Assembly (NCBI GenBank): GCA_021413665.1
Contig: JAIOPW010000054.1
Location: forward strand, 1-23,521
DNA length: 23,521 nucleotides
Source: Rhodocyclales bacterium
Lineage (GTDB): Bacteria > Pseudomonadota > Gammaproteobacteria > Burkholderiales > Rhodocyclaceae
Reading direction: 5' to 3'
In this document: positions 10,347 through 17,132 of the stretch, piece by piece
Position numbering within the stretch: the first letter of the stretch is position 1
Layout: every line of letters begins with the position of its first letter
Position numbers and translations under genes: made by a program
Notes under the pieces: generated by a model
Databases searched by the model: none
What the model was told of the DNA's origin: nothing
The model's input: only the letters and a program-made list of their open reading frames with translations

Positions 10347-10936
10347 TGTGTTTCTCCCAGTATCAGGGCGTCGATGCCGTCGCAAAGACAGTGGATGGTG
10401 AGCAGGTGTACTTCCTGGATGCGGGCGGTCCGTTCGGCGGGAACGCACAGGTGAATGTCGTCGGGGCCGAGCAGGACGGCTATCTTGCCCCCGTTTCTGC
10501 CGGTCAGCGCGACCACGGATACGCCGCGGGCGTGCGCCGCGTGAATGGCCTCGATGATGTTGGGCGAATTGCCGGAGGTCGAAATCGCCAGCAGTACGTC
10601 GCCGGCCCGGCCCAGCGCCTGGACCTGCTTGGCAAAGACATCCTCGTAGCGGTAATCGTTGGCGATCGAGGTCAGGGTCGAGGTGTCGGTGGTCAGCGCG
10701 ATCGCGGCCAGTGGCGGCCGTTCCTTCTCGAAGCGGTTGAGCAGTTCGGCGGCGAAGTGTTGCGAATCGGCGGCCGAGCCGCCGTTGCCGCAGGCCATGA
10801 CCTTGCCGCCGGCCCGGAGGCTGGTCGCCATGCGGCGTGTGGCGGCTTCGATGGGCGCGGCCATGGCGGGCAGCGCCGCTTCCTTGGTTTGGGCGCTGTC
10901 CTTGAACTGCTGCTGAATGCGGTTGGCGAGTGACAT
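10343..10936 (-). CDS. gmhA: phosphoheptose isomerase (SIS domain)
   Basis: GmhA converts sedoheptulose-7-phosphate to D-glycero-D-manno-heptose-7-phosphate, the first step of LPS heptose synthesis. The 197-residue SIS-domain protein has CGNGGSAADSQHF (49-61), AISTSGNS (118-124) and ARIQEVHLLTIHCLCD (171-186). The residues matching the E. coli GmhA zinc ligands are all present (H60, E64, Q174, H182). To my knowledge DiaA, the related replication regulator found at this position in E. coli, lacks some of these. I therefore call it GmhA rather than DiaA, supported by rfaE2 two genes downstream. Its stop overlaps the start of the BON lipoprotein gene. Confidence 0.93.
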   Translation of the reverse strand: MSLANRIQQQFKDSAQTKEAALPAMAAPIEAATRRMATSLRAGGKVMACGNGGSAADSQHFAAELLNRFEKERPPLAAIALTTDTSTLTSIANDYRYEDVFAKQVQALGRAGDVLLAISTSGNSPNIIEAIHAAHARGVSVVALTGRNGGKIAVLLGPDDIHLCVPAERTARIQEVHLLTIHCLCDGIDALILGETQ

Positions 10937-11018
10937 GGGTCAGTTTCTTGCGTTGCGGGTTGATGGCTTCGATCGAGGATAGCTTTCGTGGATCGGGTTC
11001 GAGGCCGGAATAAGGGGG

Positions 11019-11402
11019 CTAGAGTACGACAAATACTTCGATCAGCACACGCTGCCAGGGGTTCCGGTGCTGGCGCAATTTTGCGATGCGGGCGTCCACC
11101 GCCTCGCCATTGTCCATTGCCGAGGCTACTGCGCGGTTCTGGGCCCGGGGCAGGTAGCCCAGTTTCTGGCCGCGCCATTCGACGCGCACCGCGTTGCCGT
11201 CATGCGCATTGTCGGCCTCGCGCACCAGGGCCAGGCGGTCGCCTTCGCGCATCTCTTGCCACAGCGCCTCGGCGGCGTAGTAGCGAAAGCCGGCCAGCGG
11301 CGAGCTTTGGACCAGGACGCGCACCTCGCCGGCCAGCGCCGTCAGGCTGATCGCCAGGCCGAATCCCAGGGTCAGCAGGAATCTAGTCGGCGCTGAAGGC
11401 AT
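11019..11402 (-). CDS. secreted HIRAN-domain protein
   Basis: This 127-residue protein has a clear Sec-type signal peptide (hydrophobic LLTLGFGLAISLTALA, probable cleavage after ALA at residue 24). A single HIRAN-like domain follows (SSPLAGFRYYAAEALWQEMREGD, then LVREADNAHDGNAVRVEW and KLGYLPRAQNRAVASAMDNG). HIRAN domains are best known as DNA-end-binding modules in HLTF-type helicases and are also found as stand-alone bacterial proteins; a signal peptide puts this one outside the cytoplasm, so DNA binding is not assured. The ATG at 11402 lies inside the 3' end of yraN (20-bp overlap, different frame). It lies 82 bp before gmhA and is probably in the same operon. Confidence 0.82.
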   Translation of the reverse strand: MPSAPTRFLLTLGFGLAISLTALAGEVRVLVQSSPLAGFRYYAAEALWQEMREGDRLALVREADNAHDGNAVRVEWRGQKLGYLPRAQNRAVASAMDNGEAVDARIAKLRQHRNPWQRVLIEVFVVL

Positions 11403-11736
11403 TGCGCAGCCATTCAAGGGTGTCCTCGTCCAGACCGTCGAGCAGTACGCAGTCGAAACGGCATGGGGTTTCGCCATGGCGCACCAACCAGTGGCGCGCG
11501 GCGAGGATCAGGCGGGCCTGCTTGGTCGCCGTAATGCTGGCCGCCGCGCCGCCGAAGTCGCTGCGGCTGCGCAGCCGCACTTCGACGAATACCGTGGTTT
11601 TTCCGTCGCGGCAGACCAGATCGATCTCGCCGCCACGGACGCGGAAGTTGTGTTCGACGACCGAAAGACCCTGCCGAATCAGGTAATCGGCCGCCAGTCG
11701 CTCGGCCGCCGCACCTTTGGCTTGCCTCGTGTTCAT
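11383..11736 (-). CDS. yraN: YraN / UPF0102 family nuclease-like protein
   Basis: This 117-residue protein has the UPF0102 pattern: KGAAAERLAADYLIRQGL, then GEIDLVCRDG (36-45) and VFVEVRLRS (49-57), then ATKQARLILAARHWL. These acidic residues resemble a PD-(D/E)XK nuclease fold, with Arg where many relatives carry Lys in the ExK position. Biological role is not established. As in E. coli it lies beside rsmI, but here divergently, with its ATG about 30 bp from the rsmI start. It is the first gene of the minus-strand envelope cluster. Confidence 0.93.
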   Translation of the reverse strand: MNTRQAKGAAAERLAADYLIRQGLSVVEHNFRVRGGEIDLVCRDGKTTVFVEVRLRSRSDFGGAAASITATKQARLILAARHWLVRHGETPCRFDCVLLDGLDEDTLEWLRNAFSAD

Positions 11737-11754
11737 CGGACTGCCTGGGGGCTC

Positions 11755-11760
11755 TAGAAT
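11755..11760 (+). promoter_or_regulatory. -10 box 7 nt before rsmI ATG
   Basis: TAGAAT (5 of 6) is followed by seven bases and then the ATG at 11768. A weak TTCATC lies 17 bp upstream (11732-11737). With the usual 6-8 nt from -10 to start site, the mRNA would begin at or next to the initiation codon. Confidence 0.5.
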
Positions 11761-11767
11761 GCCGGAC

Positions 11768-12607
11768 ATGGAGAATGCATTGTATGTCGTCGCCACACCA
11801 ATCGGAAACCTTGGGGACATCGGCTTGCGCGCACTGGAGGTGCTGCGTGGCGTGGATCTGGTCGCTTGCGAGGACACCCGCCACGCCCGCCACCTGCTCG
11901 ACCATCATGGCATCACGGTGCCGACCCTGGCGCTGCATCAGCACAACGAGAACGAGGCTGCCGGCAAACTGATCCGCCTGCTGGGCGAAGGCCGGCGCAT
12001 TGCCCTGGTATCGGACGCCGGTACGCCGGGCGTCTCCGACCCTGGTGCGCGCACGGTGGCGGCGGTGCGCGCCGCCGGCTTCCGGGTGATTCCGCTGCCG
12101 GGGCCGAACGCGGCGATCACCGCGATGTCGGCGGCGGGGCTCGCCGACCAGCGTTTTCTGTTCGTCGGCTTCCTGCCGGCCAAAGTCGGCGCCCGCAAGA
12201 CGGCGATTCTGGATCTGGCGTCGGTCGATGCCGCGCTGGTGTTCTACGAGGCGCCGCATCGGATCATGGAAACGGTGGTCGACCTCGTCGAACTGCTGGA
12301 GCCGCGGCGCGAAATCGTCATTGCGCGCGAGCTGACCAAGATGTTCGAGCAGATCGAACGCATGCCGCTGGCCGCCGCCACGGCCTGGCTGGTGGCCGAC
12401 GTCAACCACCAGCGCGGCGAATTTGTCCTGGTGGTATCGGGCCCGCCGCCGCGCGAAGGCCTGGATGCCGAGACGGAACGCGTATTGATCGCCCTGCTGG
12501 CCGAGCTGCCGGTGAGGCAGGCGGCCAAGCTCGCGGCGGAAATCACCGGCCAGCCGAAGAATGCGCTGTATGCGCGGGCGCTGGAGCTGAAGGGCGCCGC
12601 CGTATAA
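11768..12607 (+). CDS. rsmI: 16S rRNA (cytidine1402-2'-O)-methyltransferase
   Basis: RsmI uses SAM to methylate the ribose of C1402 in the decoding centre of 16S rRNA. The protein (279 residues from this start) shows the tetrapyrrole-methylase-fold signatures: LYVVATPIGNLGDIGLRALE, ACEDTRHARHLL, LVSDAGTPGVSDPG, PLPGPNAAITAMSAAGL, FVGFLPAK and VFYEAPHRIMET, then the C-terminal KLAAEITGQPKNALY. An in-frame ATG at 11759 with GGGGG 7 bp upstream is an alternative start. I prefer 11768 because TAGAAT ends exactly 7 nt before it and family members start close to LYVVATPIGN. The stop TAA lies inside the TATAAT box of pyrC. Confidence 0.95.
   Translation: MENALYVVATPIGNLGDIGLRALEVLRGVDLVACEDTRHARHLLDHHGITVPTLALHQHNENEAAGKLIRLLGEGRRIALVSDAGTPGVSDPGARTVAAVRAAGFRVIPLPGPNAAITAMSAAGLADQRFLFVGFLPAKVGARKTAILDLASVDAALVFYEAPHRIMETVVDLVELLEPRREIVIARELTKMFEQIERMPLAAATAWLVADVNHQRGEFVLVVSGPPPREGLDAETERVLIALLAELPVRQAAKLAAEITGQPKNALYARALELKGAAV
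11779..11807 (-). promoter_or_regulatory. possible promoter for the yraN-HIRAN-gmhA-BON-rfaE2 operon
   Basis: Read on the minus strand, TTCCGA (11807-11802, 3 of 6) is separated by 17 bp from TACAAT (11784-11779, 5 of 6). The predicted leader to the yraN ATG is about 36 nt. The elements lie inside the first codons of rsmI, so the two divergent transcripts would overlap. Confidence 0.35.
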
Positions 12608-12608
12608 T
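12603..12608 (+). promoter_or_regulatory. -10 box 7 nt before pyrC ATG
   Basis: This is a perfect TATAAT whose TAA is also the rsmI stop codon, followed by seven bases (TCGTTTC) and the pyrC ATG. No Shine-Dalgarno sequence precedes the ATG. The -35 region is weak. It points to a leaderless pyrC transcript. Confidence 0.55.
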
Positions 12609-12615
12609 TCGTTTC

Positions 12616-13650
12616 ATGCAAACCCTGACCATCACCCGGCCCGACGACTGGCACCTGCATCTGCGAGACGGTGCGGCGCTGGCTGCGGTGCTGCCCGACA
12701 CCGCGCGGCGCTTTGCGCGCGCCATCGTGATGCCCAATCTCAAGCCGCCGGTGACCACGGTGGCGCTGGCCGCCGCCTATCGCGAGCGCATCCTCGCTGC
12801 GCTGCCGGCTGGCATGAACTTCACACCTCTGATGACGCTGTACCTGACCGACAACCTGCCGCCGGCCGAAGTCGATGCGCTCAAGGCCAGTGGCTTCGTG
12901 CATGCGGTCAAGCTCTATCCGGCCGGCGCAACGACCAATTCCGATGCCGGCGTCAGCGACCTGACGAAGTGCACGCCAACGCTGGCGCGCATGGAAAAGC
13001 TCGGAGTGCCGCTGCTGGTGCATGGCGAAGTCACCGACCCGGCCGTCGATATTTTCGATCGCGAAGCGGTGTTCATCGACACGGTGCTGAATCCGCTGCT
13101 GCGCGACTTCCCCGCATTGAACGTGGTGCTGGAACATATCACCACGAAAGATGGCATCGATTTCGTCAGGGCCGGAGGCGCCAACGTGGCCGGTACGCTG
13201 ACGGCGCACCATCTGTTGCTCAATCGCAATGCGATACTTGCCGGCGGCATCCGCCCGCACAACTACTGCTTGCCGGTGCTGAAGCGCGAGGGGCATCGCC
13301 AGGCCCTGGTGGCGGCGGCGATTTCGGGCAATCCCAAGTTCTTCCTTGGTACCGATTCGGCGCCGCATGCGCAAAACACCAAGGAGACGGCCTGCGGCTG
13401 CGCCGGCTGCTACACCGCGCATGCCGGCATCGAGCTGTATGCGGAGGTTTTCGAGGCGGCCGGTGCGTTGGGCCGGCTCGAAGGTTTTGCCAGTTTTTTC
13501 GGCGCAGATTACTACGGGCTGCCGCGCAACACCGGGCAGATCACCTTGCGCCGCGAAGCGCTTGCGGTGCCGGCCAGCCTCGACTATTCCGGCGACGACC
13601 GCCTGGTGCCGCTGCGCGCCGGCGAGTCAATCGCCTGGCGCCTGGAGTGA
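12616..13650 (+). CDS. pyrC: dihydroorotase (class II)
   Basis: PyrC interconverts carbamoyl-aspartate and dihydroorotate in de novo pyrimidine synthesis. The 344-residue amidohydrolase has the metal ligands of the family: HLHLRDG (H13, H15), the carboxylated Lys in VKLYPAGATTNS (K99), HGEVTD (H136), LEHITT (H174) and GTDSAPH (D247), plus GCAGCYTAHAGIELYAEVFE. Length and N-terminus match E. coli-type PyrC. The frame is open far upstream through rsmI, but the family begins at this ATG. Pyrimidine control (for example a C-tract start) is not evident. Confidence 0.97.
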   Translation: MQTLTITRPDDWHLHLRDGAALAAVLPDTARRFARAIVMPNLKPPVTTVALAAAYRERILAALPAGMNFTPLMTLYLTDNLPPAEVDALKASGFVHAVKLYPAGATTNSDAGVSDLTKCTPTLARMEKLGVPLLVHGEVTDPAVDIFDREAVFIDTVLNPLLRDFPALNVVLEHITTKDGIDFVRAGGANVAGTLTAHHLLLNRNAILAGGIRPHNYCLPVLKREGHRQALVAAAISGNPKFFLGTDSAPHAQNTKETACGCAGCYTAHAGIELYAEVFEAAGALGRLEGFASFFGADYYGLPRNTGQITLRREALAVPASLDYSGDDRLVPLRAGESIAWRLE

Positions 13651-13654
13651 TGAC

Positions 13655-14083
13655 ATGAAGCATCTGCTTGCCGTTCTTTTGGTACCGCTGCTTGCCGCCT
13701 GCGGCGATACCCAGCACGCCGCCTACATGATTGCCGGCGGCCAGCATTCGCTGACGCTGACGCGGGGGCAGGATTTCATGGGCAGCGACTGGACCACGGA
13801 ACTGGTCGTTGCGCGCTTTCCGGATTGCCAGCGACGCTATGCGCTGACGGGTTTGGGCGGCGACAAGCTGAAAATGGATGTGTATCGCACCGAGCCGGGC
13901 GTCTTCATCCTGAACGCCGGCAAGCGCTGGTATGTCACCGAGACCAAAACCTGCCGCTTCGAGCAATTCAAGGAAGCCCCGCCCGTACCCGGCGACCTGA
14001 TCGGCAGTTTCCAGGTCAAGGACGGCACGCTCGAATACAAGGATCAGGAGAAGCAGGCACCGGCTGCCGCAGCGAAGCAGTGA
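13655..14083 (+). CDS. small lipoprotein, function unknown
   Basis: This 142-residue protein has a short lipoprotein signal MKHLLAVLLVPLLAAC (lipidated Cys16) and one compact domain with two further cysteines (FPDCQRRYAL and ETKTCRFEQF) that could form a periplasmic disulfide. It ends in a charged, alanine-rich tail. GGAG at 13644-13647, 7 bp before the ATG, fixes the start 4 bp after the pyrC stop. I do not recognise a named family. Position between pyrC and the DUF3025 gene suggests co-transcription. Confidence 0.8.
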   Translation: MKHLLAVLLVPLLAACGDTQHAAYMIAGGQHSLTLTRGQDFMGSDWTTELVVARFPDCQRRYALTGLGGDKLKMDVYRTEPGVFILNAGKRWYVTETKTCRFEQFKEAPPVPGDLIGSFQVKDGTLEYKDQEKQAPAAAAKQ

Positions 14084-14880
14084 CTGCCGGGCGTGTGGAC
14101 CTGCATCCGCTTTCGGCCTTTCTGCAATCCGGGCTCGACGGCAGCGCAACGGAGGTTGCCAGCCTCAACCGGTTGGCCTGCCAACGGGGGCTGACCACGG
14201 GCAGCGGTGTTCCCCTCAGTTTCGTTCCCCCTCCGCCCGATGATTCGGGCTATGAGGAGCGGATCTGGTGCAGCGGCGAGGTGGCGACCCGCCCCCGCAA
14301 TCGCCATGACTGGTTCAATGCCCTGATCTGGCTGGCCTTTCCCCGCAGCAAGGCGGCGCTCAACCGGCGTCACTATGCGGCTTTGCTGGAGTCGCGACGG
14401 CAGGGTAGTGCGACGCGCGGCGCCTTGCGTGATGCGCTGACCCAGTTCGACGAATGCGGCGTGGTGATGGCCGGGTCGTGCCGTGATTTGTGGGACGGAC
14501 TGCGCGCACATCGATGGCGCGAGGTTTTCGTCGATCGTCGCGCGGAATTGATGCGCAGCACGCGTTTCGTGGTCTTCGGCCACGCCAGCCATGATGCCCT
14601 GGCCGCACCCTTTGCCGGCCTGTGCGGCAAGGCCTTGTTTGTCGAGGTCGACGCGGCATGGCTGAATCTGCAGGCGTCAGAAGCACTGGATGACCTGGAC
14701 ATCCACCTGGCCGACTGGTTCGATGCCCGGGACTTCTCGCCGCGCGACTGGCAGCCGTTGCCGCTGCTGGGCATTCCCGGGGCCACGGCGGACAACGAGA
14801 AGCCCGATTACTACGATGACGCGCGGCAGTTCCGTCCGGCGCGTACAATGCGCCCGGGAAGTTCGCCAGGCAACCGCTGA
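14080..14880 (+). CDS. DUF3025 family protein
   Basis: This 266-residue protein carries the signature of the proteobacterial DUF3025 family: RPRNRHDWFNALIWLAFPRSKAALNRRHY, split around residues 71-99, followed by LTQFDECGVVM and FVVFGHASHDALAAPF. No signal peptide or membrane segments are visible, and the function is not known. The start is taken as GTG at 14080, overlapping the preceding stop (GTGA); GTG at 14095 is an alternative. Its last 8 codons and stop are inside rnpB, and the rnpB -10 box lies in its coding sequence. Confidence 0.85.
   Translation: MTAGRVDLHPLSAFLQSGLDGSATEVASLNRLACQRGLTTGSGVPLSFVPPPPDDSGYEERIWCSGEVATRPRNRHDWFNALIWLAFPRSKAALNRRHYAALLESRRQGSATRGALRDALTQFDECGVVMAGSCRDLWDGLRAHRWREVFVDRRAELMRSTRFVVFGHASHDALAAPFAGLCGKALFVEVDAAWLNLQASEALDDLDIHLADWFDARDFSPRDWQPLPLLGIPGATADNEKPDYYDDARQFRPARTMRPGSSPGNR
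14844..14849 (+). promoter_or_regulatory. rnpB -10 box
   Basis: TACAAT (5 of 6) ends 7 nt before G14856, the first base of the RNase P RNA P1 helix, as expected for a transcription start there. It is embedded in the end of the DUF3025 gene. No good -35 was seen. Confidence 0.55.
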
Positions 14881-15204
14881 TCACGCAAGTGGTTGGAGGA
14901 AAGTCCGGGCCCCACAGGGCAGAATGCCGGTTAACGACCGGGCGCCGCGAGGCGACAGACAGTGCAACAGAAAGATACCGCCGAAGTTCGCAAGAACTGG
15001 TAAGGGTGAAATGGTGGAGTAAGAGCCCACCGCGCACGTGGTAACACGGACGGCATGGCAAACCTCATTCGGGGCAAGGCCAAATAGGGGAGCATTGGCG
15101 TGGCCCGCGTCGCTCCCGGGTAGGCTGCTAGAGGCCGTCGGCAACGGCGGTCCCAGAGGAATGGTTGCCCACGACAGAACCCGGCTTATCGGCGAACTTC
15201 CCAC
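14856..15204 (+). ncRNA. rnpB: RNase P RNA (bacterial class A)
   Basis: RNase P RNA is the catalytic subunit that matures tRNA 5' ends. The conserved cores are all present in order: GGAGGAAAGTCCGGGC near 14895, CAGTGCAACAGAAAGATACCGCC near 14960-14985 (in pieces), GGTAAGGGTGAAA near 15000, AAGGCCAAATAGGGG near 15077, CCCGGGTAGGCTGCTAGAG near 15115 and CACGACAGAACCCGGCTTATCG near 15170. The terminal P1 helix is perfect: 14856-14867 (GGGAAGTTCGCC) pairs with 15191-15202 (GGCGAACTTCCC). The first 25 nt overlap the DUF3025 gene. The last 19 nt overlap, on the other strand, the end of the truncated usp frame. Confidence 0.97.
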
Positions 15205-15527
15205 CCGTCGCTTCGCGACGGGTGGGGCTTGATGCACCTGATGGCCGCCGCCGCCTCGCCTACCAGCACATGCAGCTCGGCCGTGAGCCCCGCCGCCGCG
15301 AGGCGGTCGCGGGCGGCGACAAGCGCCGCCATGCCGGCTTCGAGGTGAAACTCGCGGATCGTATCGGCGTTGATGAAGCGCCCGATATCGTTGGGCAGGG
15401 TCGCCTGCACGTTGATCAATTGAACCAGCGGCGGCTCGCGCCATTCGGCGGCGTGCCGGATGATCCAGTCGATCGAATTCAGCGCGGTCTCGGAGCCGTC
15501 TATCGGTACCAGCCAATTTTGCGTCAT
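15186..15527 (-). pseudogene. universal stress protein (UspA family), C-terminally truncated
   Basis: The frame starts MTQNWLVPIDGSETALNSIDWII, a typical UspA N-terminus, and follows the fold through ELHVLVGEAAAAI at about residue 96. The ATP-binding C-terminal third (IVMGTRG...GS...V.P.LLV) is missing. In its place are 17 residues read from the rnpB terminator and P1 strand before a chance stop. UspA proteins are usually about 140-150 residues. The ATG overlaps the stop of the terC remnant (ATGA), so the two once formed a coupled pair. A short functional remnant cannot be excluded but is unlikely. Confidence 0.75.
15200..15226 (+). terminator. GC-rich hairpin after rnpB
   Basis: CCCACCCGTCG (15200-15210) pairs with CGACGGGTGGG (15216-15226) around a CTTCG loop: 11 perfect pairs. 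It shares three bases with the 3' strand of P1. The downstream sequence is GCTTGATG rather than a T-tract, so termination may be weak or need help; the hairpin can act in both directions. Confidence 0.6.
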
Positions 15528-16142
15528 GAGCTACCTTTCGAGGAATCGTCGGCGGTCAGTTCGACCGCGGCCCGAGGTGTGGCGCTCATCGCCAGCAACT
15601 TGCCGATCGCCACCACCAGTATGGCGCCAGCGACGGCGGCCAGAGTCTTGGCGTAGGGCACGCCGGCCAGCAGGTTTGCCGGCAGCGCCGGATCGGTGAC
15701 GATCATGCCGCCACCTATCCAGCCGAGCAGCGCGCCGCCGGCCGTGATCACCATGGGATACCGGTCCATCAGCTTCAGCACCAATCACCGCGTCGGCCAC
15801 GATGATGGTCTTGATCGCTCCGGCCAGCGTGGTCGAGGCGGCAACGTCGCCGTGCCCGTCGTCTTCGGGCAGCAGCAGTTTGACGCCGATCCAGAACAGC
15901 AACAGGGCGCCGACGATCTTCAGCCAGGGCACCGCCAGCAGTTGCAGGGCGAAGAAGATGAGGACGATGCGCAGGCCGATGGCCCCGGCGACGCCCCAGA
16001 AAATGCCCTTCTTGCGCTGTTCGTCGGGCAGCTTGCGGCAGGCCAGCGCGATGACCACGGCGTTGTCGCCGCCGAGCAGGATGTCGATCAGGATGATTTG
16101 TGCAACGGCGATCCAGAAGGCGGCGGTCGTGATGTCGAGCAT
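15524..16142 (-). pseudogene. TerC/YjbE-family membrane protein with internal frameshifting deletion
   Basis: The first part, from ATG 16142, is a normal TerC start: ILIDILLGGDNAVVIALACR, then WLKIVGALLLFWIGVKLLL and AIKTIIVADAV. Near 15785 it changes frame. The other frame continues with the normal family sequence LVLKLMDRYPMVITAGGALLGWIGGGMIV to a stop at 15524. The segment that should lie between, containing the second S-L-D-N-V motif and one membrane helix (about 37 residues), is absent. These proteins export Mn2+ or other metals or have unknown membrane roles; with one of the two paired Asp-Asn motifs gone and the frame broken, this copy is very probably dead. It lies 40 bp after the GntR gene, on the same strand. 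Confidence 0.85.
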
Positions 16143-16181
16143 GGGTTTGGTGGGCGGGGGAAAAGCCTAGTTTAACGCGGC

Positions 16182-16976
16182 TCAGGGCTCGCGCCGCGCC
16201 GGGCTTTTCCGGTCCAGGTCGAGTGCCAGCGCAATGCCGAGGCGGCCGGCGGCGCCGCGCAAGTGTTCGAGCGCACAACGGCGCGCGGCCTCGGATTCGC
16301 CGAGTGAAATCGCCCCGAGCAGGGCGCGATGCTCGCGCTGCGCTTCGCGTGGAATCGCCAGTTGATGGCTGGTGTCCTGCCAGGCCAGCTTGCGCGAATC
16401 CGAAAAGTGGCGACCGAGAAACTCGACCAGGCGGCCGACGTAGGCGTTGTGCGTGGCTTTCGCCATGGCGATGTGGAAATTGTCATCCGCCTCGGTGCCG
16501 TCGCCACCGCATTCCATGGCATCGTCCATTGCCTGCAGGTGTGCCGTCATGGCCCGCAGATCGTCGGGGTCGCGGCGCTGAGCGGCAAGTTCGGCGACTG
16601 CGCCCTCGACCATGGCGCGCAGTTCGAAGATGTCGCGCAGTTCGTCGAGTTCCGGGCCGGCACCTTGCCAGAATCGCAGGTTGATGGTCTTCGGTGCTTC
16701 GACGACGAAGGCACCGGACCCTTGCCGGGTCTCGATCAGGCCGTCGGCCTTGAGCCGCGCGATAGCCTCGCGTACTACGGCGCGGCTGACACCGAAGGCT
16801 TCGCCCAGCGCTTTCTCGGTCGGCAGGCGATCGCCGGGTTTGAGTTCCCCGCGCGCAACACGCCTTTGCAAATCGCCGGAAACCTCCTCGGAGAGGCGCA
16901 AGGGCCGCGCGATGCGGCTCAGTTCGGTGCTCGGTTCCGTGCCGGATTGAGCAGTCGGGGGCGGCGTGGGTGACAT
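16182..16976 (-). CDS. FadR/GntR-family transcriptional regulator (FCD domain)
   Basis: This 264-residue regulator has an N-terminal winged helix-turn-helix (about 30-92: LPTEKALGEAFGVSRAVVRE, then LKADGLIETRQGSGAFV). The C-terminal FCD ligand domain has the metal-binding pattern of the family (DDNFHIAMAKATHN, QREHRALLGAI, CALEHLRG). FCD regulators usually sense carboxylic acids and repress transport or catabolic genes. It is divergent from the TRAP operon, and a TTGTCAGACAA palindrome lies 25 bp upstream of its ATG within the shared promoter region. AAAGG about 6 bp upstream supports this start. It probably controls both itself and the TRAP genes. Confidence 0.92.
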   Translation of the reverse strand: MSPTPPPTAQSGTEPSTELSRIARPLRLSEEVSGDLQRRVARGELKPGDRLPTEKALGEAFGVSRAVVREAIARLKADGLIETRQGSGAFVVEAPKTINLRFWQGAGPELDELRDIFELRAMVEGAVAELAAQRRDPDDLRAMTAHLQAMDDAMECGGDGTEADDNFHIAMAKATHNAYVGRLVEFLGRHFSDSRKLAWQDTSHQLAIPREAQREHRALLGAISLGESEAARRCALEHLRGAAGRLGIALALDLDRKSPARREP

Positions 16977-16999
16977 GGAAGCCTTTTGTTGGTTGTCCT

Positions 17000-17030
17000 A
17001 TTGTCAGACAAATTCTCTTTCTGGTAAAGT
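17000..17030. promoter_or_regulatory. overlapping divergent promoters with GntR/FCD operator
   Basis: The palindrome TTGTCAGACAA (17001-17011) fits the FadR-subfamily pattern TNGTNNNACNA. Plus strand: TTGTCA (17001-17006, 5 of 6) is 18 bp from TAAAGT (17025-17030, 4 of 6), pointing to dctP. Minus strand: TTTACC (17028-17023, 4 of 6) is 17 bp from GACAAT (17005-17000, 4 of 6), pointing to the regulator gene. A bound regulator would block both promoters. Confidence 0.6.
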
Positions 17031-17057
17031 GGGTCCGTCACTTGCAGCACCGTACGT

Positions 17058-17067
17058 TTGTAAACAA
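17058..17067. promoter_or_regulatory. possible second, imperfect operator half-site pair
   Basis: TTGT-AA-ACAA has the same arms as the main operator but a 2-bp centre instead of 3. It lies downstream of the predicted dctP start site, in the 5' leader. Confidence 0.25.
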
Positions 17068-17132
17068 CATCGCAGGCCGTCGGACCTTCGTCCAGGCAGC
17101 CGCAAACTCACTATTGTTCTCAGGAGGAGACC

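Noticed and set aside
10343..10936. DiaA (replication initiator-associating protein) instead of GmhA
   Set aside because: The locus matches E. coli diaA, but the GmhA zinc-ligand residues H60, E64, Q174 and H182 are all present and rfaE2 is nearby.
11866..12615. Extension of the pyrC frame upstream through rsmI
   Set aside because: PyrC family proteins begin at the ATG at 12616; the extension is an alternative frame of rsmI.
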